In this document: piece after piece, positions 8,473-17,420 of the stretch
How positions within the stretch are numbered: position 1 is the first letter of the stretch
Layout: each line of letters opens with the position of its first letter
Assembly (NCBI RefSeq): GCF_018614875.1
Contig: NZ_JAGGNW010000020.1
Span: 62,001 to 126,000 of the forward strand
DNA from: Variovorax paradoxus
GTDB lineage: Bacteria; Pseudomonadota; Gammaproteobacteria; Burkholderiales; Burkholderiaceae_C
Direction of reading: 5' to 3'
DNA length: 64,000 nt
Translations under genes and position numbers: made by a program
Notes under the pieces: generated by a model
Database searches by the model: none
The model's input: only the letters and a program-made list of their open reading frames with translations
Told to the model about the DNA's origin: nothing

Positions 8473-9432
8473 CTAACGCGCGCTCTTCTTCATTTCGCGC
8501 AAGAGCTTGCCCCAGCGCTCGACATCCGCCCGGATGAGTGCGCTCAGTTCCGACGGACTCAACGGATCGGTCTGGCTGGCCTTCGACTTCAGTACGTCCA
8601 CTACGTACTTGGAGTGGCCTGCTTCGCGGAAGATCGCGCGGAGCTTTTCGACCACGTCGGGCGGCGTTCTCACCGGAGCGAACGCCGCGTTCCATGCGGC
8701 GAACTCGTAGTCCTTGAGGCCCTGCTCGCGCAGCGTGGGGGTGTCGGGCATCACGGGCATCCGACTGCGGCTGGTTACGGCGAGCGGGCGAACCTTTCCA
8801 TCCTTGTAAAACGGCAGCGCAGTGATCGCATCCGTCATCAGCAAGTCGATCTCGCCCGCGACCAGCGCGGAGGTCGCCTGTGCTTGAGTCTTGTACGGGA
8901 CGGCGAACAACTTCACGTCGGCCTGCCGTTCGAGCATCTCCACCGCGAGGCGTGTGGCAGAGGTACTGCTCCCGTATGTCACCTTCCCGGGATTGGCACG
9001 CGCGGCCGTCAACGCGTCCGCGAGAGAAGTGAGTTTTCTCGACGGCCCCGCGTTCAAGACCAGGGCGACGCTTTCCAGGACCACCAGCGGCGTGAAATCC
9101 GCCACCGGATCGTATGGCAGCTTCTCCTGCTGATACATGTTCAGCACGTGTGTGCTGAGGTTGCTGAACACGACCGTGTAACCGTCGGGCGCCGCATTTT
9201 TCGCGAACTCGAGTCCGATCACGCCTTCAGCGCCAGCCTTGTTCTCGACGATCGCGATAAGGCCGGCATCTCCCAGGGCCCGTGCGTACGCCCGCGCGAC
9301 CACATCCGTGCCGCTTCCAGCGCCGGCGGGGACGACGATCCGGATCGGTCTCGACTTTTCAGGAAACGATTGCGCGCACGTCAAGGTCGAAACGGCCCAA
9401 ATCGTGATGGCGAGGAGGGAGCGGATTAGCAT
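8473..9432 (-). CDS. Bug/TctC-family periplasmic solute receptor
   Basis: This 319-residue orphan Bug receptor has a signal peptide of about 20 residues ending TCAQS, then RPIRIVVPAGAGSGTDVVAR. APDGYTVVFSNLSTHVLN is the ligand-loop region and PDTPTLREQGLKDYEF the C-terminal family block. It precedes the MmgE/PrpD gene, a pairing often seen in Burkholderiales. A GAGG Shine-Dalgarno is nine bases before the ATG. A match to the shared 29-bp element lies upstream at 9569-9597. Confidence 0.92.
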   Translation of the reverse strand: MLIRSLLAITIWAVSTLTCAQSFPEKSRPIRIVVPAGAGSGTDVVARAYARALGDAGLIAIVENKAGAEGVIGLEFAKNAAPDGYTVVFSNLSTHVLNMYQQEKLPYDPVADFTPLVVLESVALVLNAGPSRKLTSLADALTAARANPGKVTYGSSTSATRLAVEMLERQADVKLFAVPYKTQAQATSALVAGEIDLLMTDAITALPFYKDGKVRPLAVTSRSRMPVMPDTPTLREQGLKDYEFAAWNAAFAPVRTPPDVVEKLRAIFREAGHSKYVVDVLKSKASQTDPLSPSELSALIRADVERWGKLLREMKKSAR

Positions 9433-9568
9433 GGAAAAGCCTCATAACTTGGCAGAAAATCGGGCGACTGATGCCTCGGCTAAGCAGCGTGTCGTAGCAC
9501 TAAGTAAGTCTGGTGGACTGAGCGATAGCACCCCCATGGGGTATACGCGGAAAGTCATTGCGCAACTG

Positions 9569-9597
9569 GCGAAGGACCTTTGCCGCGCCCGGCAAGA
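9569..9597 (-). promoter_or_regulatory. Copy of the shared 29-bp element upstream of the Bug-MmgE/PrpD operon
   Basis: GCGAAGG-N14-CGGCAAGA, whose core ACCTTTGCCGCG matches the other copies closely. Unlike them, it has no good -10 hexamer at the expected distance; the best candidate, GCTATC at 9529-9524, is a few bases further away. Confidence 0.45.
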
Positions 9598-9622
9598 AGA
9601 TGGCGTCATGTCTCGCAGCTCT

Positions 9623-9688
9623 TTGTTGCGGCTTTCGCGAAGGTGCTTGCCATTACTGCGTATTGGCGCCGGCGATGAACCGTAATAC
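9623..9688 (+). promoter_or_regulatory. Predicted promoter/operator for the Ldh_2 dehydrogenase
   Basis: The element lies on the minus strand at 9623-9651 (outer box TTGTTGCG, inner box GCTTGCC) with TAATAC at 9683-9688. It faces the gene starting at 9742 and is back-to-back with the copy at 9569-9597. Confidence 0.5.
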
Positions 9689-9741
9689 TCTCGAAACATC
9701 CGCGGCCGCCTTCAGGCCGCGCTTATCCGAGGAACTGAATC

Positions 9742-10725
9742 TTGAGACTTTCTCTGCACGACGCGACCGCACTGGCCACCGAATTCCTGGTGCGGCATGG
9801 AATGCCCGGCGAGCACGCCAAAATCGTGGCCGACCATCTGGTTTATGCCAGCGTTGCCGGTCACGACTTTGCAGGGTTTTCGCGGCTTCTCCCCATCGCC
9901 GACAACCTGCGTCAGCGAGGTCCGGGTGGCACCGTGACAACACTGCGCGAGACAGATAAATCGGCACTCATCGATGGCGCCGACGTCATCGGGTATGTGA
10001 CCTCGCTCATCGGTATGGACAAAGCCATTGCGCTTGCGAAGAAGAGTGGTGTCGGGATCGTCGGAGTAAACAACAGCTGGTTCTCCGGCATGCTGCGGTA
10101 CTACGTGGAACGGGCGGCAAAGGCGGATCTGGTGGCGATGCACGCGGCGAACTCCACGGCGCGCGTGGCGCCCCATGGTGGCATGGACCGCCTGCTGGGC
10201 ACCAACCCCATTTCCTTTGCCTTTCCAGCAGACGACCGACCACTCATCATCGACTTCGCCACTGCCTCCATGTCGTGGGGCGACGTCATCTATCACCAGC
10301 AGACCGGGAGGCATATTCCGGAGAATCGCGCCGTGGACGCACAGGGCCATGGCACGACCGATCCACTGGCAGCGCTCGCTGGCGCGTTTCTCCCCTGGGG
10401 GGGCGCCCGTGGTTCCAGCCTTGCAGTTGTGGTGCAGGCATTGGGCATCCTCGGCGGCAGCGACCCGATCGTGAGCGAAGCAGGAAAATGGGGCTACTTG
10501 TTCGTCGCAATCGACCCGGCACTCCTGTTTCCAACGGCAGAGTTCAAGCGGCGGATCTCCAGCATGCGCGACAGCATCGAGCAATCCCGTCCCGCTCACG
10601 ACTTCAGCACCGTGCGCGCGCCAGGAAGTACCACCGACGGCCGCATCGCGGAAGGCCATGCGCGCGGCTGGATCGAGGTGGCCGACGAAGTCTATACGGC
10701 GGTCAGCAGTCGCAGCGGAGCGTGA
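9742..10725 (+). CDS. Ldh_2-family NAD(P)-dependent dehydrogenase (malate/sulfolactate/ureidoglycolate type)
   Basis: This 327-residue protein belongs to the Ldh_2 family (malate, L-sulfolactate, ureidoglycolate and 2,3-diketogulonate reductases), which oxidises 2-hydroxyacids. Signatures are GHDFAGFSRL near residues 38-47, NNSWFSGMLRYY, GTNPISFAFPAD and IIDFATASMSWGD. The start is TTG at 9742 with GAGG nine bases upstream; no ATG fits. Likely role: interconversion of a 2-hydroxy- and a 2-oxo-acid in the cytoplasm. It stands alone on the plus strand between two minus-strand operons. Confidence 0.9.
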   Translation: MRLSLHDATALATEFLVRHGMPGEHAKIVADHLVYASVAGHDFAGFSRLLPIADNLRQRGPGGTVTTLRETDKSALIDGADVIGYVTSLIGMDKAIALAKKSGVGIVGVNNSWFSGMLRYYVERAAKADLVAMHAANSTARVAPHGGMDRLLGTNPISFAFPADDRPLIIDFATASMSWGDVIYHQQTGRHIPENRAVDAQGHGTTDPLAALAGAFLPWGGARGSSLAVVVQALGILGGSDPIVSEAGKWGYLFVAIDPALLFPTAEFKRRISSMRDSIEQSRPAHDFSTVRAPGSTTDGRIAEGHARGWIEVADEVYTAVSSRSGA

Positions 10726-10837
10726 ACGCGCAACCAGCGCATGGCTGATTTCCCGTCGCACCGGTTGCATGTTGGTTTTGTCCGGCAGCGATGCGGCGCA
10801 TGTGCGTCGAATCCTCGATCGAGGAAGCAAAACCTCC

Positions 10838-10966
10838 ATGGATGAACTGGCCGCATTCAAGGTTCTTGCGAAGGTGGACCAGACTGCAGTTTCCCCAAGG
10901 GGGATGGCTGTTGGCATCTCCAACAACTCGAACGCCAGACTGGTCAACAGCCTCCGAGCGGAATGA
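10838..10966 (+). pseudogene. N-terminal fragment of a LysR-family regulator
   Basis: The 42 codons from the ATG at 10838 read MDELAAFKVLAKVDQTA and end with ARLVNSLRAE before a stop. They align with the first helix-turn-helix of the intact LysR at 31728-32705 (MDEIAAYRVFVRVAQTG, ARMVNSLEED). No effector domain follows, and the middle of the HTH has drifted, so this is a relic. It may be the other end of the gene whose tail survives at 2160-2460. Confidence 0.7.
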
Positions 10967-11079
10967 AGGAACCGAAGTCCGCTGAAGCGCGGACTCGCGA
11001 TCTCCTCCCAAAGCGAGCCGTGCAGGATCGTCGGCGAGGCGCCCTGCTGCCACAAGTCCGCCCAGGGAGCCGGCATACC

Positions 11080-12648
11080 TCAGCGCATGCGGCTCGCCAG
11101 GAGGCGTCCTTCGTGAACGGCCGGTTCGTAGCGCGCGAATGGCTCCAGCGCGATGCGCTCCGCCCGCCACGGGTCTGGCACCAAACGCGTCTGGACATCG
11201 AACACCAGCGTCGGTCGCTCCACGATGTCGTAGCGCGGCCAGTGCGGCAACTTCGCGTGATTCGGATCGCCGGTGCGTGCAAAGGCCAACCATGCACCGG
11301 ATACTTCGTCCTGTAGCCGGTACCGGTCGCCACCACTCCCCGTGATGCCGGTGGCGAGATCCACGTTGCCAAAAGCGAACGGAATACACAAGGTATGCGG
11401 TGCTCGCAGTAAGCCGTTCTGCACCGGCGTCTTCCAGGACAGCAGGTACACATACACCGGCGCGCCACCCCACGCGATCTGTCGCTCAGCGGCGCCCGTC
11501 ACGCTACGGCGGAAGCGGTGATCGCCGAACGCTTGGGCGTAGAGGTCTCCAGGCTTGTCTCGGGGGCGTCCGATGGCGTACTCGGCAAGCAGGACCTTTG
11601 CCTCCGGATCACTGATATCCAGCGCGTGTGCGGTTGCAGCCACCGCTTCCTGGGCACTGCACTGAAAGACGCCGGGGTTGGCCGCGAACTCCAGTCGCTG
11701 CTCGTTCTCGCACCAGCCCGCAATCAGCGGCACATGGGCAGAAAGCCGAACTGCCGCCGCGTCGAACGGCTGGGATGGCACTACATGACCGTCCACCACC
11801 GGACGGCAGTTATCCACCTGTCCCGCGGCCTGGACTGCGGCAGCCTGGGCCTTCAGCAAGATCTCGGCCGGAAAATTCAGAAGATGCCGCACTTGGCTGT
11901 GCTTCAGCCCTAAAGTGCGCAGAAAGAAGTCGGTGTTGCGCTCCGCCTCTTCCAAAGTGGCCAACCGTAAGAGCGACGATGCACTCTGAATGATTGCTTT
12001 GTGGAACAGGCCACGCGCGCGTGGCATCGCCATCAGCACGGCAACCTTGGAGCCGCCCCCCGACTGACCGAAGATCGTCACGTTTGCAGGATCGCCCCCG
12101 AATCGGTCAATGTTGACCCGTACCCATTCCAATGCAGCGACCAAGTCGAGCATTCCGGCGTTGCTCGCTTCAGCGTAGCGGCCGCCGTCTATATCGCCGA
12201 GTTGGAGGAAGCCGAATAGGTTCAGGCGGTGATTGAGCGTAAGCACCACGACATCGCGCCGGGCCATATTTCTGCCATCGAGCCCGGGCGCTCCGCCGGC
12301 ACCCACGACAAAGCCGCCACCGTGTAGGTAGATCAGTACCGGCCGACGTGCGCTTTGCTCCAGAGTGGAGGTGAAGACGTTGAGGACCAGGCAGTTCTCT
12401 GCGGTGGGCGCCGGATCGCGCACCCATGTGTGAAGAGGCGAGCAGGAAGGTGGTTCAAATTGCGGAGCGCGAGGGCCGAACGCGAGGGCGTCACGCACGC
12501 CGGTCCAGACGAAGGGTTTCGCGGATTTGAACCGGTTGGCTCCGCCCGTGTCGGCCCCGTAGGGAATGCCCTTGAAACTATAAACACCCTGCTGCAGCGA
12601 TCCCCTCAACTTGCCGCTGGACGTCTCGACGATGTGTGTCTGGTTCAT
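11080..12648 (-). CDS. Type-B carboxylesterase
   Basis: This 522-residue alpha/beta hydrolase is of the carboxylesterase/para-nitrobenzyl esterase family. The oxyanion hole HGGG is at residues 109-112 and the nucleophile Ser196 is in FGQSGGGS; AENCLVLNVF near 83-92 is the family loop. It has no signal peptide, so it should act in the cytoplasm on an imported ester. The start at 12648 (MNQTHIV) fits the family N-terminus. Its first 70 bp overlap the 3' end of the HTH-only LysR-like gene upstream. It has paralogues at 39511-41271 and as a remnant at 51830-52320. Confidence 0.9.
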   Translation of the reverse strand: MNQTHIVETSSGKLRGSLQQGVYSFKGIPYGADTGGANRFKSAKPFVWTGVRDALAFGPRAPQFEPPSCSPLHTWVRDPAPTAENCLVLNVFTSTLEQSARRPVLIYLHGGGFVVGAGGAPGLDGRNMARRDVVVLTLNHRLNLFGFLQLGDIDGGRYAEASNAGMLDLVAALEWVRVNIDRFGGDPANVTIFGQSGGGSKVAVLMAMPRARGLFHKAIIQSASSLLRLATLEEAERNTDFFLRTLGLKHSQVRHLLNFPAEILLKAQAAAVQAAGQVDNCRPVVDGHVVPSQPFDAAAVRLSAHVPLIAGWCENEQRLEFAANPGVFQCSAQEAVAATAHALDISDPEAKVLLAEYAIGRPRDKPGDLYAQAFGDHRFRRSVTGAAERQIAWGGAPVYVYLLSWKTPVQNGLLRAPHTLCIPFAFGNVDLATGITGSGGDRYRLQDEVSGAWLAFARTGDPNHAKLPHWPRYDIVERPTLVFDVQTRLVPDPWRAERIALEPFARYEPAVHEGRLLASRMR

Positions 12649-12994
12649 TAGCACATAACTCCGCGGAAGCGGAAGCAGCCTCCCAGGCAACGACTGACTG
12701 GTACGCTGTCTCGCTCTCAGCCGCACACACGAGGCGGTTCATCAAATGAACTCGTTCGAGCACGGCAATTGCATGTTTCGCGAACAGTTCGCCAGCGCGC
12801 GTGGTGCGCAGGCCGCGTCGATCACGCGTGAACAACTGCGCTCCTAAGCCTCGCTCCAAGGCCGTGAGTCGATAGCTCGCTGTTGAGATAGAGCAATGCA
12901 CGCGCCGTGCCGCTGCAGAGATCGACCCAAGTTCCGCGCACAACAGCGCCAGTCGTATTGAGACCAGATCAAATCGGGCTGGGTCGGGCTTCAT
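12578..12994 (-). CDS. HTH-only LysR-like protein (no effector domain)
   Basis: This 138-residue protein has a LysR-type winged HTH (residues 9-68: LALLCAELGSISAAARRVHC, then YRLTALERGLGAQLFTRDRR) and linker helix, but no substrate-binding domain. Residues after about 95 are not conserved and overlap the carboxylesterase start. It could be a working small DNA-binding protein or a LysR truncated when the esterase gene was joined here. The similar protein at 14711-15076 on the other side of the porin, also HTH-only, favours a real short family. A half-site AAGATCG lies just upstream at 13006-13012. Confidence 0.65.
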   Translation of the reverse strand: MKPDPARFDLVSIRLALLCAELGSISAAARRVHCSISTASYRLTALERGLGAQLFTRDRRGLRTTRAGELFAKHAIAVLERVHLMNRLVCAAESETAYQSVVAWEAASASAELCANEPDTHRRDVQRQVEGIAAAGCL

Positions 12995-13112
12995 GACGAC
13001 ACTTCAAGATCGCTCAGCCAACTCACGCAGATGTGGTACACGGAAATTCCTTGTTTAGGCCGGTCAAGTACGAATGCTGGCATTTCGCGCAGCGGCAGTC
13101 CAGTTGAAAACT

Positions 13113-13127
13113 CTTTGGACACCAAAG
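13113..13127. promoter_or_regulatory. Perfect inverted repeat CTTTGG-ACA-CCAAAG
   Basis: Six-base arms around a three-base centre, in the 275-bp gap between the porin 3' end and the HTH-only gene at 12578-12994. No coding sequence is supported in this gap. Possible operator for the HTH-only/carboxylesterase transcript. Confidence 0.35.
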
Positions 13128-13269
13128 GAAACGCTGTGAAGCAGCATCGCAGCGCCTAGACAACACCGGAACGCCACAAAAATATGGAGCCGCCCGAAGG
13201 CGACTTGATTCCATCTTGACGCCGTTCGTGAAGCGGCGGCCATCTTTCCACTTTCTTATCGCGCAATTT

Positions 13270-14409
13270 TCAGAAGGCGTGTCTAATCCCCAAATCCAAC
13301 CCGCTCGTGGACTTGCCCGTTACCCCTGCGACAAACACGGAGCCACCTAAAGTAAACGCGGCGCCATCGCGGTTGCGCGCGTATGCGTATGTCGTGTAGA
13401 GCGCTGTGCGTTTGGACAGGTTGTGTATATAGCCCACAGCCACTAAGTCGGTGCGGGGACGGCTGACTGTTCCCAGGTCCATCTTGTAACGCGTGAGGCT
13501 GACACGGATCAAACCTGCCCCGATAGGAATCGATCCTCCGACGGCATAGCCTTGGCCTCTCACAGGCTTCGTGCTGTCCTTGCGGTCACTGCTGTAGTGC
13601 CCGAGTACCTTGAACGAGCCAAAATCCCAGGATCCGCCGATGTTTGCCTCGCGGAAAGAGCCGCTGTTCGCGGTAGAAGCGTAGCTCGTGTTCGAGTACC
13701 CTGCTGCCACGTCCAAGGGCCCAGATGCGTACCCGAGCCGCGCGCCCCAGCCGGTGCCATCCCGCTCCGTTGCAGCACCATTTCTCAGGTTCTCACCCAT
13801 CCAGTACCCCGCCTGTCCATATAGCCCACCCAAATTCGCCGGCAGGAAGTAGTTGATGCTGTTGGAAGCGCGACCCACCACGCCACGAGTGCTGGTCCCG
13901 GCGGGAACCAGCGTGGTGCCGGTGCCCAGGCCTCCAGCCGGCCCCAGCAGGGTGAGAGTGGTTCCAACCCCGCCGTTGCCGAATGGATCGAACACACTGA
14001 GGTTCCACAAGCTCGGCGTGTAGTCGCGGCCCAGACGCAATTCGCCCCAGCTCCCGGCCAGGCTGACAGTGGCGCGACGATTGAAGTTGAAGCCGCTGCC
14101 GTCCGCGGTTGTGAGGCCTTGATTGCCGGCTGGAACCGCTTGCCCTGCTCGCCCGTCGTCGGCAGAGATGAAACCTTCGAGCCAAAAGGAGGCAGACATT
14201 CCGCCCCCGAGGTCCTCCGTGCCGCGGAACCCGAGGCGCGACGAGTTGTATCCGCCGCTCGTCAGGGACGTTTTGCTTGAGCCGCCAGGGCCGCTCGCAC
14301 GCCCGTACTGCACAAGTACGTCTACGACACCGAACATCGTGACGCTCGACTGAGCTGTCGCCGCACTGGTAACGACCATCATTGCAGCCGCAAATGTGAT
14401 TCTTTTCAT
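13270..14409 (-). CDS. Gram-negative general porin (Burkholderiales OmpC-like)
   Basis: This 379-residue outer-membrane porin has a signal peptide (residues 1-20, ending AATAQ) and mature start SSVTMFGVVDVLVQYGR, the standard opening of 16-strand trimeric porins of Burkholderiales. SRLGFRGTEDLGGGMSASFW and ELRLGRDYTPSLWNL are conserved strands, and the protein ends in IRHAF with the terminal Phe needed for Bam insertion. The start is the ATG at 14409 with GGAGAC upstream; in-frame sequence further 5' is not porin-like. It probably admits the acidic or ester substrate of the cluster. It is divergent from the HTH-only gene at 14711. Confidence 0.95.
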   Translation of the reverse strand: MKRITFAAAMMVVTSAATAQSSVTMFGVVDVLVQYGRASGPGGSSKTSLTSGGYNSSRLGFRGTEDLGGGMSASFWLEGFISADDGRAGQAVPAGNQGLTTADGSGFNFNRRATVSLAGSWGELRLGRDYTPSLWNLSVFDPFGNGGVGTTLTLLGPAGGLGTGTTLVPAGTSTRGVVGRASNSINYFLPANLGGLYGQAGYWMGENLRNGAATERDGTGWGARLGYASGPLDVAAGYSNTSYASTANSGSFREANIGGSWDFGSFKVLGHYSSDRKDSTKPVRGQGYAVGGSIPIGAGLIRVSLTRYKMDLGTVSRPRTDLVAVGYIHNLSKRTALYTTYAYARNRDGAAFTLGGSVFVAGVTGKSTSGLDLGIRHAF

Positions 14410-14672
14410 AGTGTCTCCAATATTTAAGAAGGTGCTAGAGCTCGGTAGGGCGCACCCGACAAGAACGTCGCCTTGCGCATCAAATGAAGCACGCAACGGC
14501 GAGCAGACTGTCGATTCTTGGTGAGTGCATCGGTACCGGACAACTACTGGCATTCGCACTTTCACAACTTGTGTTCGGATAAATAGAAAGCCGGCAGTTC
14601 GTTGAAGATTGCTTTTGTCCGAGGTACGGAACAATCATCCCGGCACGAGTGACCAAGACAGATGCGCAGTAC

Positions 14673-14688
14673 GAAGATCGCGATCTTC
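14673..14688. promoter_or_regulatory. Perfect 16-bp palindrome GAAGATCGCGATCTTC
   Basis: It sits 22 bp before the ATG of the HTH-only LysR-like gene and in the 300-bp intergenic region shared with the porin. A good candidate operator for autoregulation and porin control. A half-site (AAGATCG) recurs upstream of the other HTH-only gene at 13006-13012. Confidence 0.5.
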
Positions 14689-14710
14689 TTGAAACTCAGG
14701 GGAGCGCCTC

Positions 14711-15076
14711 ATGATCGACAGCCGTCAAGCCGCTCAATCTAATGGGGCGAGTGCCGCAGGCATCGAAGCGCGGGCCACCGTGAATCTGGCGCGCGTGGAC
14801 CTGCTTTCCCTACGAATTGCCGTGGCCTGCGCGGAGCTCGGATCGCTGACGGCGGCCGCTCGTTCCATGAGCTGCTCCCCTTCGACCGCGAGCTTCAGGC
14901 TGAAGGCTCTCGAACAGAGTTTTGGCACCGAGTTTTTCATCCGCGTGGGTCATGGCTTGCGTGTTACCCGCAGCGGCCAACAACTCGTAAATCACGGACG
15001 CGCTCTCCTGGAGCACTTGGATCTCATCGCCACGTTGATCCGTGCGACACGAGATCCATCCACGCAACAATCATGA
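14711..15076 (+). CDS. HTH-only LysR-like protein (no effector domain)
   Basis: This 121-residue protein consists of an N-terminal extension and a LysR-type HTH (residues about 32-90: IAVACAELGSLTAAARSMSC, FRLKALEQSFGTEFFIRVGH), then a short linker helix and a stop. It is closely related to the protein at 12578-12994 (shared CAELGS, TAAAR/SAAAR, STASFRL/STASYRL). The effector domain is missing, so it cannot sense a ligand in the usual LysR way. It is divergent from the porin gene, with the 16-bp palindrome just upstream. Confidence 0.7.
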   Translation: MIDSRQAAQSNGASAAGIEARATVNLARVDLLSLRIAVACAELGSLTAAARSMSCSPSTASFRLKALEQSFGTEFFIRVGHGLRVTRSGQQLVNHGRALLEHLDLIATLIRATRDPSTQQS

Positions 15077-15184
15077 AATGACAGTGTGCGTGCCGGTGCA
15101 GCCACGGCATCTTGAATGACGGACCGGGGCACCGTCGGCAGGTTTTTAGGCATGGCGTCCAAGAACGCCGTTGAGAGTGCTGCC

Positions 15185-15660
15185 CCGACGGTCTGGTTAC
15201 TGGCGAATGAAGTAGCGGCAAATTTTTGCATGCCAGCGGCGCCTTGGTGCCTCGGTGATCCTTGCGCTTGACCACTCCCTGGTAGCGCTCGTCAGCGAAG
15301 ACATCGGTCTCTTCGCCCTGCACCAGTTGGCTGGCCTGAGTGATGTCGCTGAGCTCGGTAGCTGCGCCCACCACCGCATGCACAAAATTCAAGTGAGCAT
15401 CCACGCCCAGGTGGGCGCTCATCCCGAGATACCCTGCTTTCACTTGCGCGACCAATGCATCTCGGGGTCGTGCTTGCCAGTGCCGTTATCACTCGAACGG
15501 GGAGCGGCAATCAAGGTGCATCGATCACGGCGCCACTTTTAAGCATCAGACCTTTGGACGCCAGGTAGGGTTGACGGTGCCCAGATTTGATGGGCAGCTC
15601 GTGCGCTTCGAGCACGTGCCGAAAGCGCATACGCGTTGGACGAAAGCGTTTGCGGTGAGT
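15185..15660 (-). mobile_element. Remnant of an IS5-family transposase gene
   Basis: The minus strand carries pieces of an IS5-type DDE transposase in several frames: RFRHVLEAHELP, GLMLKSGAVIDA (then a one-base loss), TLIAAPRSSDN, KHDPEMHWSRK, and HLGVDAHLNFVHAVVGA to DVFADERYQGV. Both ends are missing and no terminal inverted repeats were recognised. It is inactive and marks a past insertion between the HTH-only gene and the aldehyde dehydrogenase. Confidence 0.75.
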
Positions 15661-15890
15661 GTTTGTTCGACCAGCGGGTTCGAACTATTTCCGGATAACG
15701 TTGAAATGCATCAGCACCCCGCATGAAAACCGAGCCAGCGGCGCTCGGCGACCGGTCGCCGAGCCGTTGCCCACGCGGGCCGACCGCCTGCCCTGCAGCA
15801 GGTTCTCGGGCGTCCTCAAGAAAATCGGAACGGCTTGCGACCGCAGTGACGCGGAAGTGCTTCGAATGCAGGCGAGCTGCACCGGGCGTC

Positions 15891-17378
15891 TCAGCTGCCA
15901 CCGCCACTGAGGTACACGGCCTTTTGATAGAGCATTCCCTCGGTCTGCGAGGGACCACCCTTCCAGCCATAGCCGCTTTGCTTGAAGCCGCCGAAGCCCA
16001 CGGCGGCGTCGACCAAACCGTAACAATTGACCCAAACTGTCCCCGCCTCGAGGGCGTGCATCATGCGCGTTGCGGTGGCCAGGTTCCGCGTCCAGACTCC
16101 GCTGCCCAGGCCGAACTCGGTTGCGTTCGCCAGCGTGAGCACCTCGTCCACCGTGTCGAAAGGAATCACGCTGGCGACAGGTCCGAAGATTTCCTCCTTC
16201 GCGATCGTCATGTCATTGTTCACGCCGGCGAACACGGTAGGCGCGAGGTAGTAGCCCCGTGTGAGCTCACCGCCCAGGCGCTGGCCGCCGCCCACGAGTC
16301 TGGCGCCTTCGCGTCCACCAAGCTCGATGTAGCCCAGCACCCGTTCGAGCTGGCGCTGCGAGATCAAGGGGCCCAATCGCGTGTCTTGCGCCAACGGATC
16401 ACCGACCTTTAGCGTGCGGCCGTACGCCGCCATGCGCTCCACAAACTCGTCGTGAACGCCGCGCTGAACGAAGACTCGTGTCCCTGCAAAGCAGATCTGG
16501 CCTGAATTGTTGAACACACCCATCGACACTCCGGGCACCGCCGCCTCCAGGTCGGCATCGGCAAACACGATGTCGGGTGACTTGCCACCGAGTTCCAGCT
16601 GCAGCCTCTTCATGTTGCCGGCCGAGGCGCTGATGATCGCCCGGCCAGTCTGCGTCGATCCCGTGAACGAGATGCGATTGACCCCCGGATGACTGGCAAG
16701 CGCGGCGCCGGCTTCCGAGCCAAGTCCGGTGACCACGTTCACCACGCCCGGCGGCACGCCAGCTTCCATCAGCAATTCCGCCGTTCGCAGAACGCTCAGG
16801 GACGCGTCTTCGGACGGCTTCAGGACGACCGTGCAGCCGGTGGCCAGCGCCGGCCCGATGACATTGAGCTGCGCGAACATCGGCCCGTTCCAGGCCAGCA
16901 CGCCGCCCACCACTCCCACGGGCGCCTTCAACAGCATGGTGGTGACCTGCCCCGGCAGCGAATTCGGAATCGTCTCCCCGCTGATGCTGCGCGCCTGACT
17001 GGAGAAATACAGGATGTTCTGCACTGCGCCCTGCCTCGACGGCAGCAACCTGGTGTGCAGTGGAGCACCCATGTCCAGCGACTCCAGCCAGGCGAGCTCC
17101 TCGAAATGTCGGTCGAACAACTCGGCAAACCGGATGATCAGTTGCTGGCGCTGCGCCGGGGTGAAGCGGCTCCACGGCCCCTCGAAGGCCCGCCGCGCTG
17201 CCGTCACAGCCTTATCTACGTCAGATTGATTTCCACGGGCAAGCGTTGCCAGATGCTCGCCGGTGGCCGGATTGAACGTGTCGATGCGCTCCCCTGAGCT
17301 GCCGGTGAACCAAGCACCGTCGATGAAATGCTGCTTGTGCGGATCGCTCAGGAATTGAATAGAAGGAAAGGGGGTCAT
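15891..17378 (-). CDS. NAD(P)-dependent aldehyde dehydrogenase
   Basis: This 495-residue ALDH superfamily enzyme oxidises an aldehyde to the acid. Catalytic Cys296 is in NNSGQICFAGT, general-base Glu262 in LELGGKSP and Asn164 in AWNGP. Length and motifs are normal. The start at 17378 follows a truncated Bug gene (17421-17603), whose promoter probably now drives it. A paralogue (34113-35579) lies in a second operon with the same companion enzymes, so the pair likely handles related aldehydes in parallel branches. Confidence 0.93.
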   Translation of the reverse strand: MTPFPSIQFLSDPHKQHFIDGAWFTGSSGERIDTFNPATGEHLATLARGNQSDVDKAVTAARRAFEGPWSRFTPAQRQQLIIRFAELFDRHFEELAWLESLDMGAPLHTRLLPSRQGAVQNILYFSSQARSISGETIPNSLPGQVTTMLLKAPVGVVGGVLAWNGPMFAQLNVIGPALATGCTVVLKPSEDASLSVLRTAELLMEAGVPPGVVNVVTGLGSEAGAALASHPGVNRISFTGSTQTGRAIISASAGNMKRLQLELGGKSPDIVFADADLEAAVPGVSMGVFNNSGQICFAGTRVFVQRGVHDEFVERMAAYGRTLKVGDPLAQDTRLGPLISQRQLERVLGYIELGGREGARLVGGGQRLGGELTRGYYLAPTVFAGVNNDMTIAKEEIFGPVASVIPFDTVDEVLTLANATEFGLGSGVWTRNLATATRMMHALEAGTVWVNCYGLVDAAVGFGGFKQSGYGWKGGPSQTEGMLYQKAVYLSGGGS

Positions 17379-17420
17379 AGGCGGCTCGGCTGATGAAAAT
17401 GGAAAGGCGTCTCAAATTAC

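Noticed and set aside
13023..13214. Small minus-strand open frame between the porin and HTH-only gene
   Set aside because: Cys- and Ser-rich random composition, no ribosome-binding site and no similarity; the inverted repeat in the same gap is a better explanation of structure.
15185..15660. Active IS5-family insertion sequence
   Set aside because: Several frameshifts, missing N-terminal part and no terminal inverted repeats or target duplication found.
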